Origin: Bacillota bacterium | GTDB taxonomy: Bacteria > Bacillota > Clostridia > Acetivibrionales > DTU013 | Length of the DNA stretch: 64,000 nt | Direction of reading: 5' to 3' | Assembly: GCA_023409735.1 (NCBI GenBank) | Contig: JAEYRB010000003.1 | Coordinates: forward strand, 6,694-70,693 | Shown here: positions 43,484 to 52,349 of the stretch, in pieces | How positions within the stretch are numbered: the first letter of the stretch is position 1 | Layout of the letters: each line of letters opens with the position of its first letter | Made by a program: the position numbers and the translations under genes | The notes under the pieces: model-generated | Database searches by the model: none | Told to the model about the DNA's origin: nothing | Seen by the model: only the letters and a program-made list of their open reading frames with translations

Positions 43484-43594
43484 TGTAGACTGAAGCGATT
43501 ATTTAAACAGTAAATTCATAAATCTGCACAATTCCGTTATGTGACCATATTTATTTGAATTATAAGTTAAATAAATTTAGAGGAGAGATATTGT

Positions 43595-45010
43595 ATGTTA
43601 AGAACAAAAGGTACTCAGATTATTGATGAAAAGGGAAACCCTACACCATTGAGAGGGGTATGCCTCGGAACATGGATGATGATGGAAAATATGATGCTGG
43701 GTTATCCTGGTGGGGAACAGCAATTTAGAGGCTTTATGAGGAAACATGCTGGTAAGGAAAAAGCTGACCTGTTTTTTGATAATCTTTTGGATGCATTTGT
43801 GCAGGAAGAAGATATAAGGTTTATAAAGGAAATGGGCTGCACTGGTATTAGAGTTCCATTTAATTACCGTCATTTTGAATCAGATAATGAGCCTTTTGTA
43901 TATAATGAAGATGGTTTCAAACATCTGGACCGTATTGTAGAGCTTTGTAAAAAATACAATGTTTATGTAATCCTAGATATGCATAGCTTACCCGGGTATC
44001 AGAATTACAGCTGGCATTCAGATAATATTACCGGTAGCACCAGGTTTTATCAGGAACCTATTTATCAGCAAAGAATGAAGGAATTATGGAAACATATTGC
44101 TGATCACTATAAAAATGAGGACATAGTGGCAGGTTACGACTTAATTAATGAACCGGTAGCAATTGGAGAATATGAAGTATCTATTCTAAATAAGGTCTAT
44201 AGAGAAACAACAAAAAGCATCAGAGAAATAGATAAGAACCATATCATATTTTTGAAGGGTAATTTGTGGGGAAGATCATTTGAAGGTTTTGACGCACCGT
44301 TTGACGATAATTTGGTATATTCATGCCATTTCTATACCGGTCCTATGGGTTGTACTGTGAGCTATCCACGTTTCCAGGGCATAGCTAATACAGAGAGCTT
44401 CACAAATCAAGTGTCTCCACAAAATAGAGGCTTCTTTAACTTAGTATCAAGCAGAAGTATGCTTGAACAGCAAATGGACGCACGTGATGAATTTGCTGTG
44501 AAAAATAACGTACCATGCTGGGTTGGTGAGTTTTGCTTATCTGAAGGTAATCCATTATTTAAAGAAGACGGGATGAGGCTATTAGAAGATCAGCTTAAGA
44601 TATTTAATGAGAGAGGCCATTCATGGAGTTATTGGAGCTACAAATCAATTCTTGGCGGTCTTGTACATCCTACAGACGATTCAAAATGGATGAATTTTGT
44701 AGAAAAGTATAGACCTTTGAGAGAAAAGTATAACTGTGACATGGATGGTGAGACAGGAGATAAATGGGAGTTAGGAAATGTATTAAAGCCTTTCTACTAT
44801 TTTGACTTTAGAAATTCCGATATAGACGTTGATTGTGAGATACGTCAACAGCTATCATTAATATTCTCTAAGGCATTAGCTGATTTATTCACAAAAGATC
44901 TTTCCAAATTCTCCGGAGAAGAATTAAAGAACTTAACTTCCTCATTCCTGTACAAAAACTGCGGAATAAGGACTGATTTGAAGGAACTAATTAAGACTTA
45001 TTTGGTTTAA
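43595..45010 (+). CDS. cytosolic glycoside hydrolase family 5 enzyme
   Basis: 471-residue (beta/alpha)8 glycosidase without signal peptide. GIRVPFNYRHF (84-94), LDMHSLPGYQN (128-138), the acid/base in DLINEP (E186), SCHFYTG (His/Tyr near the active site), the nucleophile in WVGEFCLSEG (E312) and SYWSYKS are in GH5 order. The C-terminal 70 residues are helical and unusual. Because it follows the importer genes and stays inside the cell, it probably hydrolyses imported beta-linked oligosaccharides or glycosides such as cellodextrins, glucosides or mannosides. The subfamily cannot be told by eye. AGGAGAG precedes the ATG. Confidence 0.88.
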   Translation: MLRTKGTQIIDEKGNPTPLRGVCLGTWMMMENMMLGYPGGEQQFRGFMRKHAGKEKADLFFDNLLDAFVQEEDIRFIKEMGCTGIRVPFNYRHFESDNEPFVYNEDGFKHLDRIVELCKKYNVYVILDMHSLPGYQNYSWHSDNITGSTRFYQEPIYQQRMKELWKHIADHYKNEDIVAGYDLINEPVAIGEYEVSILNKVYRETTKSIREIDKNHIIFLKGNLWGRSFEGFDAPFDDNLVYSCHFYTGPMGCTVSYPRFQGIANTESFTNQVSPQNRGFFNLVSSRSMLEQQMDARDEFAVKNNVPCWVGEFCLSEGNPLFKEDGMRLLEDQLKIFNERGHSWSYWSYKSILGGLVHPTDDSKWMNFVEKYRPLREKYNCDMDGETGDKWELGNVLKPFYYFDFRNSDIDVDCEIRQQLSLIFSKALADLFTKDLSKFSGEELKNLTSSFLYKNCGIRTDLKELIKTYLV

Positions 45011-45017
45011 TTACTAC

Positions 45018-45128
45018 AATAGTGTTGCATATAAGTATGGGTGAACTTTTACATAATACTTTATCAGGAGATATAATTAAATCTCTAACTTATCTCAGGG
45101 TAAAGCCCAGGCTTTATGCAACACTATT
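45018..45128. repeat. 14-bp terminal inverted repeat enclosing a structured 111-base segment
   Basis: AATAGTGTTGCATA (45018-45031) is the exact reverse complement of 45115-45128. Inside are smaller potential stems (for example GAGAT/ATCTC). It lies 8 bases after the GH5 stop and 116 bases before the next gene. It could be a terminator-like mRNA structure, a small non-autonomous element, or an unrecognised RNA; it does not match any riboswitch I know. Confidence 0.7.
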
Positions 45129-45244
45129 AATTATACAACACTCTTGAAAATAATTTTAGTTAATGAACTCTTGCTTGCAGTTATGTAATAGAGATGTTAT
45201 TCATAAAGCTTTAAACCCAAACAACACGAAAAGGAGTACAAAAT

Positions 45245-46288
45245 ATGGAAGGAAAAATGAAAGCTGCAGTATTGACAGAGATTGGCAAAATTGAAATTGA
45301 AGAAAGACCTATACCAAAACCGCTTGATAATGAAGTGTTAGTTAAAATCAAACATGTTGGCATATGCGGCTCGGATCTGCATTACTATGAACATGGCAGA
45401 ATAGGGAATGCTGTTGTTGAAAAGCCTATAATTCTGGGACATGAAAGCGCAGGAGAAGTTGTTGAAATCGGTAAAAATGTTACAAATCTTAAGGTTGGAG
45501 ATATTGTAACACTAGAGCCGGGATATACCTGTGGGAAATGTGAATTCTGCAAGACAGGACGCTACAACCTTTGTCCTGATGTAGTATTTATGGCTACGCC
45601 GCCAATTGACGGAGCTTTCGCAGAATATGTCTCATATCCATCAGATATGGCATTTAAGCTTCCTTCAGGAATGACAACAATTGAAGGTGCTCTTGTAGAA
45701 CCTCTTTCAGTTGGGTTTCATGCAGCAAAACAGGCAGATGCCCATATCGGACAAACAGCTGCCATTCTTGGAGCCGGATGTATAGGAATTTCCACCATGC
45801 TCGCACTGAAATCAATGGGTGTTACAGAAGTATACATGTTTGATATGATCCAGAAGCGCCTTGATATGGCGAAAAAATTGGGAGCTACAGGGGTTTACAG
45901 GGTTGATGAGGTCGATCCGGAAAAGGTTATCAAAGATGTGACAGATGGAAATGGTGTGGACCTTGTTTTTGAGACAGCTGGAAACAAAACATCTACGCTG
46001 CAGACGGTAAGCTTGGTTAAACGCGGCGGAAAAATCACACTTGTGGGAATGGCTCCTGAATCAATTTTACCATTTAATATTGGAGGATTGATGGAAAAGG
46101 AAGCAAGTGTTAATACCGTTTTCAGATACAGGAATCTTTATCCTACTGCCATAAAAGCAGTAGCTTCAGGACTAATACCCGTTGGCGATATGGTAACAGA
46201 TACCTTTAAGTTCGAGGATACTGCATATGCAATGAAATATTCGGTTGAAAATAAGAGAGATATAGTTAAGGCAGTCATAGAATTTTAG
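45245..46288 (+). CDS. sorbitol/xylitol-type zinc dehydrogenase
   Basis: 347-residue medium-chain dehydrogenase interconverting polyols and ketoses with NAD(P). Zinc ligands are in GICGSDLHYYEHG and GHESAGEVV, with a structural zinc loop TCGKCEFCKTGRYNLC and EPLSVGFHAAKQA. The Rossmann motif AAILGAGCIGISTML follows. It resembles sorbitol and xylitol dehydrogenases most. AAGGAG precedes the ATG. The next gene is 13 bases downstream, so the two are cotranscribed and probably act in one pathway. Confidence 0.88.
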   Translation: MEGKMKAAVLTEIGKIEIEERPIPKPLDNEVLVKIKHVGICGSDLHYYEHGRIGNAVVEKPIILGHESAGEVVEIGKNVTNLKVGDIVTLEPGYTCGKCEFCKTGRYNLCPDVVFMATPPIDGAFAEYVSYPSDMAFKLPSGMTTIEGALVEPLSVGFHAAKQADAHIGQTAAILGAGCIGISTMLALKSMGVTEVYMFDMIQKRLDMAKKLGATGVYRVDEVDPEKVIKDVTDGNGVDLVFETAGNKTSTLQTVSLVKRGGKITLVGMAPESILPFNIGGLMEKEASVNTVFRYRNLYPTAIKAVASGLIPVGDMVTDTFKFEDTAYAMKYSVENKRDIVKAVIEF

Positions 46289-46301
46289 GGGGTTCTTTTA
46301 T

Positions 46302-47687
46302 ATGTTTGGTGATAGAAAAATTGCATTGGGATATGCGCCTACAAGAAGAGACAGTTTCCCGGATCCCAAGGACGCATTGATTGTAAAAAATCGTATCAGG
46401 AACAGGATGAATGAAATAGTCGGGAAGCTGAAAAATGTTGAGCTGGTGGATATTGACTGGCTCAATGAAGAGGGCTTACTCGTTGAAAATGAAGACGTGG
46501 CAAAAGTTGAAGCATATTTTAAGAAGGCTGGAGTAGATGCCATTTTTATGCCTCATTGTAATTTTGGCCAGGAGGAAGTAGTCGGAAAACTGGGAAAAGC
46601 TATGAACAAGCCTTTTCTTCTTTGGGGCCCAAGAGATGATACACCTCCCGAAGGATTTGCACTGAGGCAGACTGATACACAGTGTGGCCTTTTTGGCAGC
46701 AGTAGGGCTTTAATCAGATATGGTGTTCCATTTACATACATAGAGAATTGTTGGCTCAATGATAGTGTGCTTGAAAAGGAGTTTGAGGACTTTATCAGGG
46801 TGTCCTCAGTGGCAAAAGCATTCAGAAAGATGCGGATTGGGCAAATAAGTGTCAGGCCAAAGCAGTTCTTAAGTGTAAAAATAAATGAAAGTGAGCTCCT
46901 CGAAAAGTTCGGTATTGAAGTTGTACCGATAGTAGGAACAGAAATTCTATCTCTGGTCAAAGATATACTTGAGAAAGATAAAGACAGTGTAAAAGAGATT
47001 GTTGATGATATTAAAGGTAAAGTCAATTGTAGTGCCATGCAGGATGAGCAGCTGGACAAAATAGCTGCACTGGAGCTCGCATTTATGGAAGCAGCAAGAA
47101 AATATGGCTGTAGTGCATTAGCCAGCGAATGCTGGACGCTATTTGCCAGTACACTTGGAATCAAAACATGCTTTGCATTTGGTGATGCAACTGATAGAGG
47201 ATTACCGATATCTTGTGAAACAGATGTACATGGAGCTATTACATCTGTGCTTCTGACTGCTGCAGCCAGATGGGAGACCCCTAACTTTCTTGCAGATGTA
47301 ACGATTAGACATCCTTACAATGATAATGCCGAACTTTTGTGGCATTGCGGGCCATTCCCTAAATCTTTGGCGAAGGAAGGAAGTAATCCTGCTCTTGTGG
47401 ACTGCCAAGGACAGTGGGAGCTGAAGGGCGGAGATGTTACATTAGCCAGGTTTGATGCTGACAGAGGCAAATACAAGCTTTTTGCAGATCAAGCAAGAGG
47501 AGTAGAAGGCCCTAGTACAAATGGCAACTATTTGTGGATAGAGACAAACAATTGGGTTAAGTGGGAAAAGAAATTGATCTATGGACCATATATCCACCAT
47601 GTATCTGCCATTCACGGTAAGTATGCAAATATATTACATGATGCGTGTAGATATATGAATGGGGTAGAACCGGATTCTGTTGAGTGA
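46302..47687 (+). CDS. L-fucose/L-arabinose isomerase-family protein
   Basis: 461-residue cytosolic protein of the FucI/AraA-like superfamily, which isomerises aldoses and ketoses using Mn. Family-like segments are IALGYAPTRRDSFPD, DAIFMPHCNFGQEE, PFLLWGPRDDTPPEG, ASECWTLFASTLGIKTCFAFGDATDRG and ISCETDVHGAITSVLL. The Glu/Asp/His residues in the last two probably form the metal site. The substrate is unknown, and members of this group are often annotated only as isomerase-like. It is coupled to the sorbitol-type dehydrogenase, suggesting a ketose or polyol route. Confidence 0.82.
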   Translation: MFGDRKIALGYAPTRRDSFPDPKDALIVKNRIRNRMNEIVGKLKNVELVDIDWLNEEGLLVENEDVAKVEAYFKKAGVDAIFMPHCNFGQEEVVGKLGKAMNKPFLLWGPRDDTPPEGFALRQTDTQCGLFGSSRALIRYGVPFTYIENCWLNDSVLEKEFEDFIRVSSVAKAFRKMRIGQISVRPKQFLSVKINESELLEKFGIEVVPIVGTEILSLVKDILEKDKDSVKEIVDDIKGKVNCSAMQDEQLDKIAALELAFMEAARKYGCSALASECWTLFASTLGIKTCFAFGDATDRGLPISCETDVHGAITSVLLTAAARWETPNFLADVTIRHPYNDNAELLWHCGPFPKSLAKEGSNPALVDCQGQWELKGGDVTLARFDADRGKYKLFADQARGVEGPSTNGNYLWIETNNWVKWEKKLIYGPYIHHVSAIHGKYANILHDACRYMNGVEPDSVE

Positions 47688-47772
47688 TTTTGACGCACTG
47701 ACTTTATTGTAATGTATATACATATAAGGCAATTGAGATGTAACCTTAAAACAATTTAGCTAAACAATATAT

Positions 47773-47925
47773 TGTGACTTGCTACAGGTTCATCTGGAAT
47801 ATATCGTACAGCAGAATAATGATGACTTGCTGCATACTTATCCACAATATATCATGTAGCGGAACTTCAAAAAAGGCTCATCGCAAATGCTCCATAATAT
47901 ACAGGAGTTGCGAAATTGAATGTGC
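47773..47925. repeat. three imperfect ~50-bp repeats
   Basis: TGACTTGCTRC recurs at 47774 and 47823 (49-base spacing), each followed by AATATATC and GTASMG. A more diverged third unit (TCATCGCAAATGC, AATATAC, GTTGCG) covers about 47879-47925. The units are weakly self-complementary. They lie in the 480-base gap 47688-48169, which has no gene. Confidence 0.5.
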
Positions 47926-47976
47926 GCTGCTTAAAGAATATTAAATAGTATGATGTAAAAAAATATTTAGAATATG

Positions 47977-48017
47977 AAAAACCTTTATAGCTGACTTAAA
48001 CTATAGAGGTTTTTTGT
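47977..48017 (+). terminator. terminator of the carbohydrate operon
   Basis: AAAACCTTTATAG pairs with CTATAGAGGTTTT (12 of 13) and ends in a T-run. Confidence 0.8.
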
Positions 48018-48169
48018 ACTCAATACTTGCTTGTATAAAACACATGCAGCATGTTTTTTGCCAATTCTAAGGCTTGTGGTATACTATTTTTGATAACATA
48101 AAATATTGTTGACATACTAAGGAGATCATGGATTATCATGTGGAAGAATAGCAAGTAGAAAGGGCAACT

Positions 48170-48583
48170 ATGAATTTCAGAATTACTGATAAGATTATAA
48201 AACAGGATGAAACAGAGATTTTTCAGGGCTTGCTTGAATATAATCTTGCTCGAATCGAAGATAAGAATCCCCGAGATCTAGGAATTTTTTTAGAAAATGA
48301 ATCAGGTCAAAAGGTAGCTGGGCTAATTGGCCATACACATGGTAATTGGCTAACTGTAAAATATCTATGGGTTGATAAGTTGATGAGAGGCAAGTGCATA
48401 GGAAGTAAGCTTTTAGCTCAGGCAGAAAGCACAGCTAAAGAACGAGGATGTAAATTTGTATTTTTAGATACCTTCAGTTTTCAGGCGCCTGATTTCTATA
48501 AGAAATATGGGTACAAAGATGTCTTTACTTTAGAGCAATATCCGGTCACCGGGAAAAGATACTATTTTGTAAAATGTCTCTGA
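48170..48583 (+). CDS. GNAT-family N-acetyltransferase
   Basis: 137-residue acetyl-CoA-dependent acetyltransferase. The conserved core is visible: LWVDKLMRGKCIGSKLLAQAESTAKERGCKFVFLDTFSFQAPDFYKKYGY (residues about 65-114), with RGKCIGSKLL as the acetyl-CoA pyrophosphate loop. It seems to be a single-gene unit between terminators; the substrate is unknown. Confidence 0.88.
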   Translation: MNFRITDKIIKQDETEIFQGLLEYNLARIEDKNPRDLGIFLENESGQKVAGLIGHTHGNWLTVKYLWVDKLMRGKCIGSKLLAQAESTAKERGCKFVFLDTFSFQAPDFYKKYGYKDVFTLEQYPVTGKRYYFVKCL

Positions 48584-48775
48584 ATACATTTGAATAATAA
48601 TTATGATAAGCATACTACTTAAATACAATTAGTCGCTCCTTCATCCATTTCAGCTTCAGTGTCCGTCTATTCGTGTCTGTCTGGTTGGAGCAGAAGCAAA
48701 ATGGTTTTAAGGCTCGACTGTAAATAATGAAATATGTATTAAGTGTGGTAAATGTGTCCGCTTAGCTCTTCTTGA

Positions 48776-49543
48776 TTACCGTTCCATTGATTTACGGAAG
48801 GCACGAGGCGAATATCCGGTAATTTTATGGAACTGCCTTATAAAGTGCTCAACATTGTTATATCCACAAAGAGCAGATATTTCTTCAATCGTGTGCGGAC
48901 TATGTATAAGCTGGTCCTCTGCAAAACGAATTCGGCAGTTTATCACATCATTCATACAGGAGACACCAAAGGTTGCTTTATACAGTGCTTGAAGGTAGCC
49001 GGGGCTCAAATGCAGGCTATCTGCCATGGCAGGAACGCTCCAACTATATCCCGGGTTGTTATGAATATTTCTGCGTAGTTCCAATAGTGTGCTAAACTGA
49101 CAGATGCCCTTTGTATAAGTAGAAGCTTCGTGAAGCTTGTTAAACAAAACCTTGAACAAATAATCAATCGATAGCTCTCTATTTGTGTTATTTAAAGTAT
49201 TCTCAGCTACAAGCAGCTGAAACAATTTATGGCAATATTCAGGATCAGGTAAAGAAAATGGAATACCAAGGGGTACTGCAGCATCGATAAGGTATGAATC
49301 GGCTGAATCAAAACGCACCCAATCGTTGGCATACTTGTCTGCGCAGGCTCGGTACAATATTTTATGATGTGGAGGGTAGAGGACTGCGCTGTTGGCCGGA
49401 TATTCTATCATTTCTCCATTTACCCAAAATTCTGCAGGAGTCTGGGTAAGGACCAGCAGCCAGCAATCATGCCCACCGGGCATATCAAACACAAAACTAT
49501 CCGGATGGGTGGCATCGTACTCGACAAAGTAAATATGAGCCAT
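48776..49543 (-). CDS. AraC-family transcriptional regulator
   Basis: 255 residues. The N-terminal cupin-like ligand domain is about 1-130 (AVLYPPHHKILYR). The C-terminal double helix-turn-helix (PAMADSLHLSPGYLQALYKATFGVS and EEISALCGYNNVEHFIRQFHKITGYSPRAFRK) is typical. It is divergent from the GH43 gene across a 225-base gap, so it probably controls that gene in response to a sugar. GGAGAAA precedes the ATG. Confidence 0.92.
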   Translation of the reverse strand: MAHIYFVEYDATHPDSFVFDMPGGHDCWLLVLTQTPAEFWVNGEMIEYPANSAVLYPPHHKILYRACADKYANDWVRFDSADSYLIDAAVPLGIPFSLPDPEYCHKLFQLLVAENTLNNTNRELSIDYLFKVLFNKLHEASTYTKGICQFSTLLELRRNIHNNPGYSWSVPAMADSLHLSPGYLQALYKATFGVSCMNDVINCRIRFAEDQLIHSPHTIEEISALCGYNNVEHFIRQFHKITGYSPRAFRKSMER

Positions 49544-49768
49544 TTATTTCTCCAATCTTAGAATAAATCAATTATATCTTAGTATATATCATTGTTTTAT
49601 CTGGTTCAATATTTTACAATTTTATTGATATAACTGTGTAGATGGCTCACATCATTATCATGAGCGCAGCTTGAATATTAATTTTGGTATTTGAAATAAT
49701 CAATTAAAGTTGTGGATATAACATTTTGTCTAATTAAAATATAAATAAAATTAAGGAGAGTGTAGACA

Positions 49769-51190
49769 ATGATGGCAAAAAAGCAAGGCTTCAATCCATA
49801 TCTTCCGTCGTGGGAGTATATTCCTGACGCCGAACCGTATGTTTTTAATGGCAGAGTCTATGCATACGGCTCTCATGACCGGTTTAACGGGTATGTATAC
49901 TGCCTGAACGACTATGTGTGCTGGTCGGCACCTGTAGAGGACCTATCTGATTGGCGGTATGAGGGTGTGATCTATAAAAAGACTGATGATCCTCTAAATC
50001 CGGACGGCGAGATGGCCCTTTATGCGCCTGATGTTACGGTAGGTCCTGATGGACGTTATTATCTGTACTATGTCCTCGATAAGGTTTCAATTGTTTCTGT
50101 AGCTGTTTGTGATACACCGGCAGGTAAGTATGAATTTTATGGATATGTTCATTATTCCGATGGAACACGCCTGGGTGAGAGAGCAGGGGATCAGCCTCAG
50201 TTCGATCCTGGTGTTCTGACAGAAGGAGAGAAGACCTATCTGTATACCGGTTTTTGCCCAAGAGGAGATAAGTCAAGGAATGGCCCAATGGCTACTGTGC
50301 TTGGACCGGACATGCTTACGATTGTGGAGGATCCTGTATTTATTGCACCAAGTGAGCCATACAGTAAAGGCAGCGGGTATGAAGGACATGAATTCTTTGA
50401 AGCTCCTTCCATCAGGAAAAATGGTGATACTTATTATTTTGTATATTCTTCGGTTGTTTTTCATGAATTGTGTTATGCCACCAGCAAATACCCGACAAAG
50501 GGTTTTGTTTACGGTGGGGTGATAGTGAGCAACAGTGATCTTCATATTGATACTTACAAGCCGGCGGAAAAGCCCATGTTTTATGGCGCCAATAACCATG
50601 GAAGCATCATTGAGATCAATGGCAAATGGTACATTTTCTATCACAGGCACACTAACGGAACAAATTTCAGCCGGCAAGGCTGTATTGAACCCATTACCAT
50701 CCTGGAGGATGGCTCGATCCCTCAAGCGGAGATGACCTCCTGCGGCCCTAATGGCGTACCTCTTGAAGGACGTGGGGAATATCCTGCATATCTGGCCTGC
50801 AATCTGTTCTATAAGGAAGAATCACTTTATACAGATTGGACCGGCGCGTGGATGGATCACCAATTCCCGAAGATCACCCAGGATGGAAGAGATGGGGACG
50901 AGGAAATTGGCTATATCGCAAATATGAAGGAATCTGCTACAGCCGGATTTAAATACTTCGACTGCAGAGGAGTAAAGAGGGTTAAGATCAAGACCCGCGG
51001 ATATTGCTCCGGTGATTTTGAAATAAAAACCTCATGGAATGGGGCACCGCTTGGAAAGATAAAAGTAGGCTTTTCAAACATCTGGAAGGAGTATTCCGCA
51101 GATATAGCTATTCCGGATGGGGTACATGCATTATACTTCACATATACAGGTTCGGGCAGTACAAGCCTGGCATCCTTTACATTAGAATAA
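49769..51190 (+). CDS. cytosolic glycoside hydrolase family 43 enzyme with C-terminal CBM6-like domain
   Basis: 473 residues without signal peptide. The five-bladed propeller residues of GH43 are visible: D20 (YIPDAEPYVFNGRVYAYGSHD) as general base, D146 (QFDPGVL) as modulator and E211 (FFEAPSIRKNGDTYYFVYS) as acid. The C-terminal 120 residues (GYIANMKESATAGFKYFDCRGV, then FTYTGSGSTSLASFTLE) resemble a CBM6-type module. It is likely a beta-xylosidase or alpha-arabinofuranosidase acting on imported oligosaccharides. Two adjacent ATGs follow AAGGAGAG. It is paired with the divergent AraC regulator. Confidence 0.92.
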   Translation: MMAKKQGFNPYLPSWEYIPDAEPYVFNGRVYAYGSHDRFNGYVYCLNDYVCWSAPVEDLSDWRYEGVIYKKTDDPLNPDGEMALYAPDVTVGPDGRYYLYYVLDKVSIVSVAVCDTPAGKYEFYGYVHYSDGTRLGERAGDQPQFDPGVLTEGEKTYLYTGFCPRGDKSRNGPMATVLGPDMLTIVEDPVFIAPSEPYSKGSGYEGHEFFEAPSIRKNGDTYYFVYSSVVFHELCYATSKYPTKGFVYGGVIVSNSDLHIDTYKPAEKPMFYGANNHGSIIEINGKWYIFYHRHTNGTNFSRQGCIEPITILEDGSIPQAEMTSCGPNGVPLEGRGEYPAYLACNLFYKEESLYTDWTGAWMDHQFPKITQDGRDGDEEIGYIANMKESATAGFKYFDCRGVKRVKIKTRGYCSGDFEIKTSWNGAPLGKIKVGFSNIWKEYSADIAIPDGVHALYFTYTGSGSTSLASFTLE

Positions 51191-51207
51191 GCAGGTGATT
51201 AAGGTGA

Positions 51208-51248
51208 TGGTTCATTTGCCTACCATTATTGGTTAAGCAGATGAACCA
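51208..51248. terminator. possible bidirectional terminator between convergent genes
   Basis: TGGTTCAT (51208-51215) pairs with ATGAACCA (51241-51248), between the GH43 gene and the convergent lipoprotein gene. No clear T-run. Confidence 0.4.
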
Positions 51249-51262
51249 TTGCAACCCGCTTC

Positions 51263-52030
51263 TTATGATACAGCTTCTCTCTTATCCAGACCGATAAATT
51301 TACCATCCTTCCATTTGTAAATAGTCTCATAGGTTTTACTCTGACTGTTATCGTAATATCTTACTTTGAAGGATGTGTTATCACATTTGTAAAGCTTGGT
51401 GGAGTAACGGTCAGTCGAATCACTGATAAACAACTCAGGAATATCCTTGATCTCAAGCGGTTCAATCGTCCCATCAGCCTTTATCGTAAACAGCTTATAT
51501 AGCCTGCCGTTGCTTGAAGCGTATTGCCCCAGGGTAAAATCAATGTTTCCATCATTATTGTAATCATCAAAAGCTAGGTCAAAACTTTCTGTAAAGGTCA
51601 ATTCCTCTGTATAATATTTGCTGAGCTCAGCTTGTGCAAGGGATTCACCATATTCATCGCATAGGTCCAGGATAAAGCGGCCCTTCCATATAGTACCCAT
51701 AATAGCTCCCGGAGTCCAGTCTTCACAATATGTCCCACTGATCATTTTTAGCCTCAGATATGCACTGGTTCCTTTATATTCAATAAGATTATCAGATATA
51801 GTCATTGGTGTTTTCACCTGTATATTTACTGCCTGATCACTTTGATCAGCTGAGGCCTTATCCAACACGCCAACTGTGTTTAAGCCTTTGACGCTTCCAG
51901 TATCAATAGTCATTTCGTTACTCGCTTTTGCTGAAGCTGGAACAGCTTTCTCATTTATGCCGGTTTGCCCTACGCAGGCAGTAAGCAGCAAAAGAATTGT
52001 TAACAACAGCAGATAGGATATTTTTCGCAT
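51263..52030 (-). CDS. putative lipoprotein of unknown function
   Basis: 255 residues. ATG 52030 has GGAGG 7 bases upstream and starts a lipoprotein signal (MRKISYLLLLTILLLLTAC, Cys19). The mature part contains SFDLAFDDYNNDGNIDFTLGQY, resembling FG-GAP/VCBS or EF-hand-like calcium-binding loops, and later TIKADGTIEPLEI and YKWKDGKFI. It is probably attached to the outer face of the membrane. No enzymatic domain recognised. Confidence 0.72.
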   Translation of the reverse strand: MRKISYLLLLTILLLLTACVGQTGINEKAVPASAKASNEMTIDTGSVKGLNTVGVLDKASADQSDQAVNIQVKTPMTISDNLIEYKGTSAYLRLKMISGTYCEDWTPGAIMGTIWKGRFILDLCDEYGESLAQAELSKYYTEELTFTESFDLAFDDYNNDGNIDFTLGQYASSNGRLYKLFTIKADGTIEPLEIKDIPELFISDSTDRYSTKLYKCDNTSFKVRYYDNSQSKTYETIYKWKDGKFIGLDKREAVS

Positions 52031-52221
52031 ATTATACCTCCAACAGAATGTTATCAAACCTAATAATACCAATATTTGACGCATAACAACATAAAATGTT
52101 CCGTGAACTTGAATAGAACTAATTTGTTCATTTAATGCATTAATGCTGCTCATAATAAAAGTCTCGGAGGCATCGAACCGTCCTTTAAATTTGCTGTATA
52201 CCTTCGGTCAGCGCCATTAAT

Positions 52222-52264
52222 ATAAAAACTGAAGTTCATGGATTGTTATCCATGAACTTCAGTT
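52222..52264 (-). terminator. terminator of hflK-hflC
   Basis: Perfect 16-bp stem (52227-52242 against 52249-52264) with a 6-nt loop. On the minus strand it continues into TTTTATATT, about 85 bases after the hflC stop. Confidence 0.85.
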
Positions 52265-52349
52265 GAGATGTGAGACAATTCCAAACAGATATTAAATTAT
52301 GACAAAATTTACCCGTATTAATCCTTATTGGTGTCTTATTCATCCATTA

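Noticed and set aside
45018..45128. Known riboswitch class
   Set aside because: No match to conserved cores of c-di-GMP, purine, THF, ZTP, cobalamin or SAM riboswitches that I could recall; kept only as an unexplained structured repeat.
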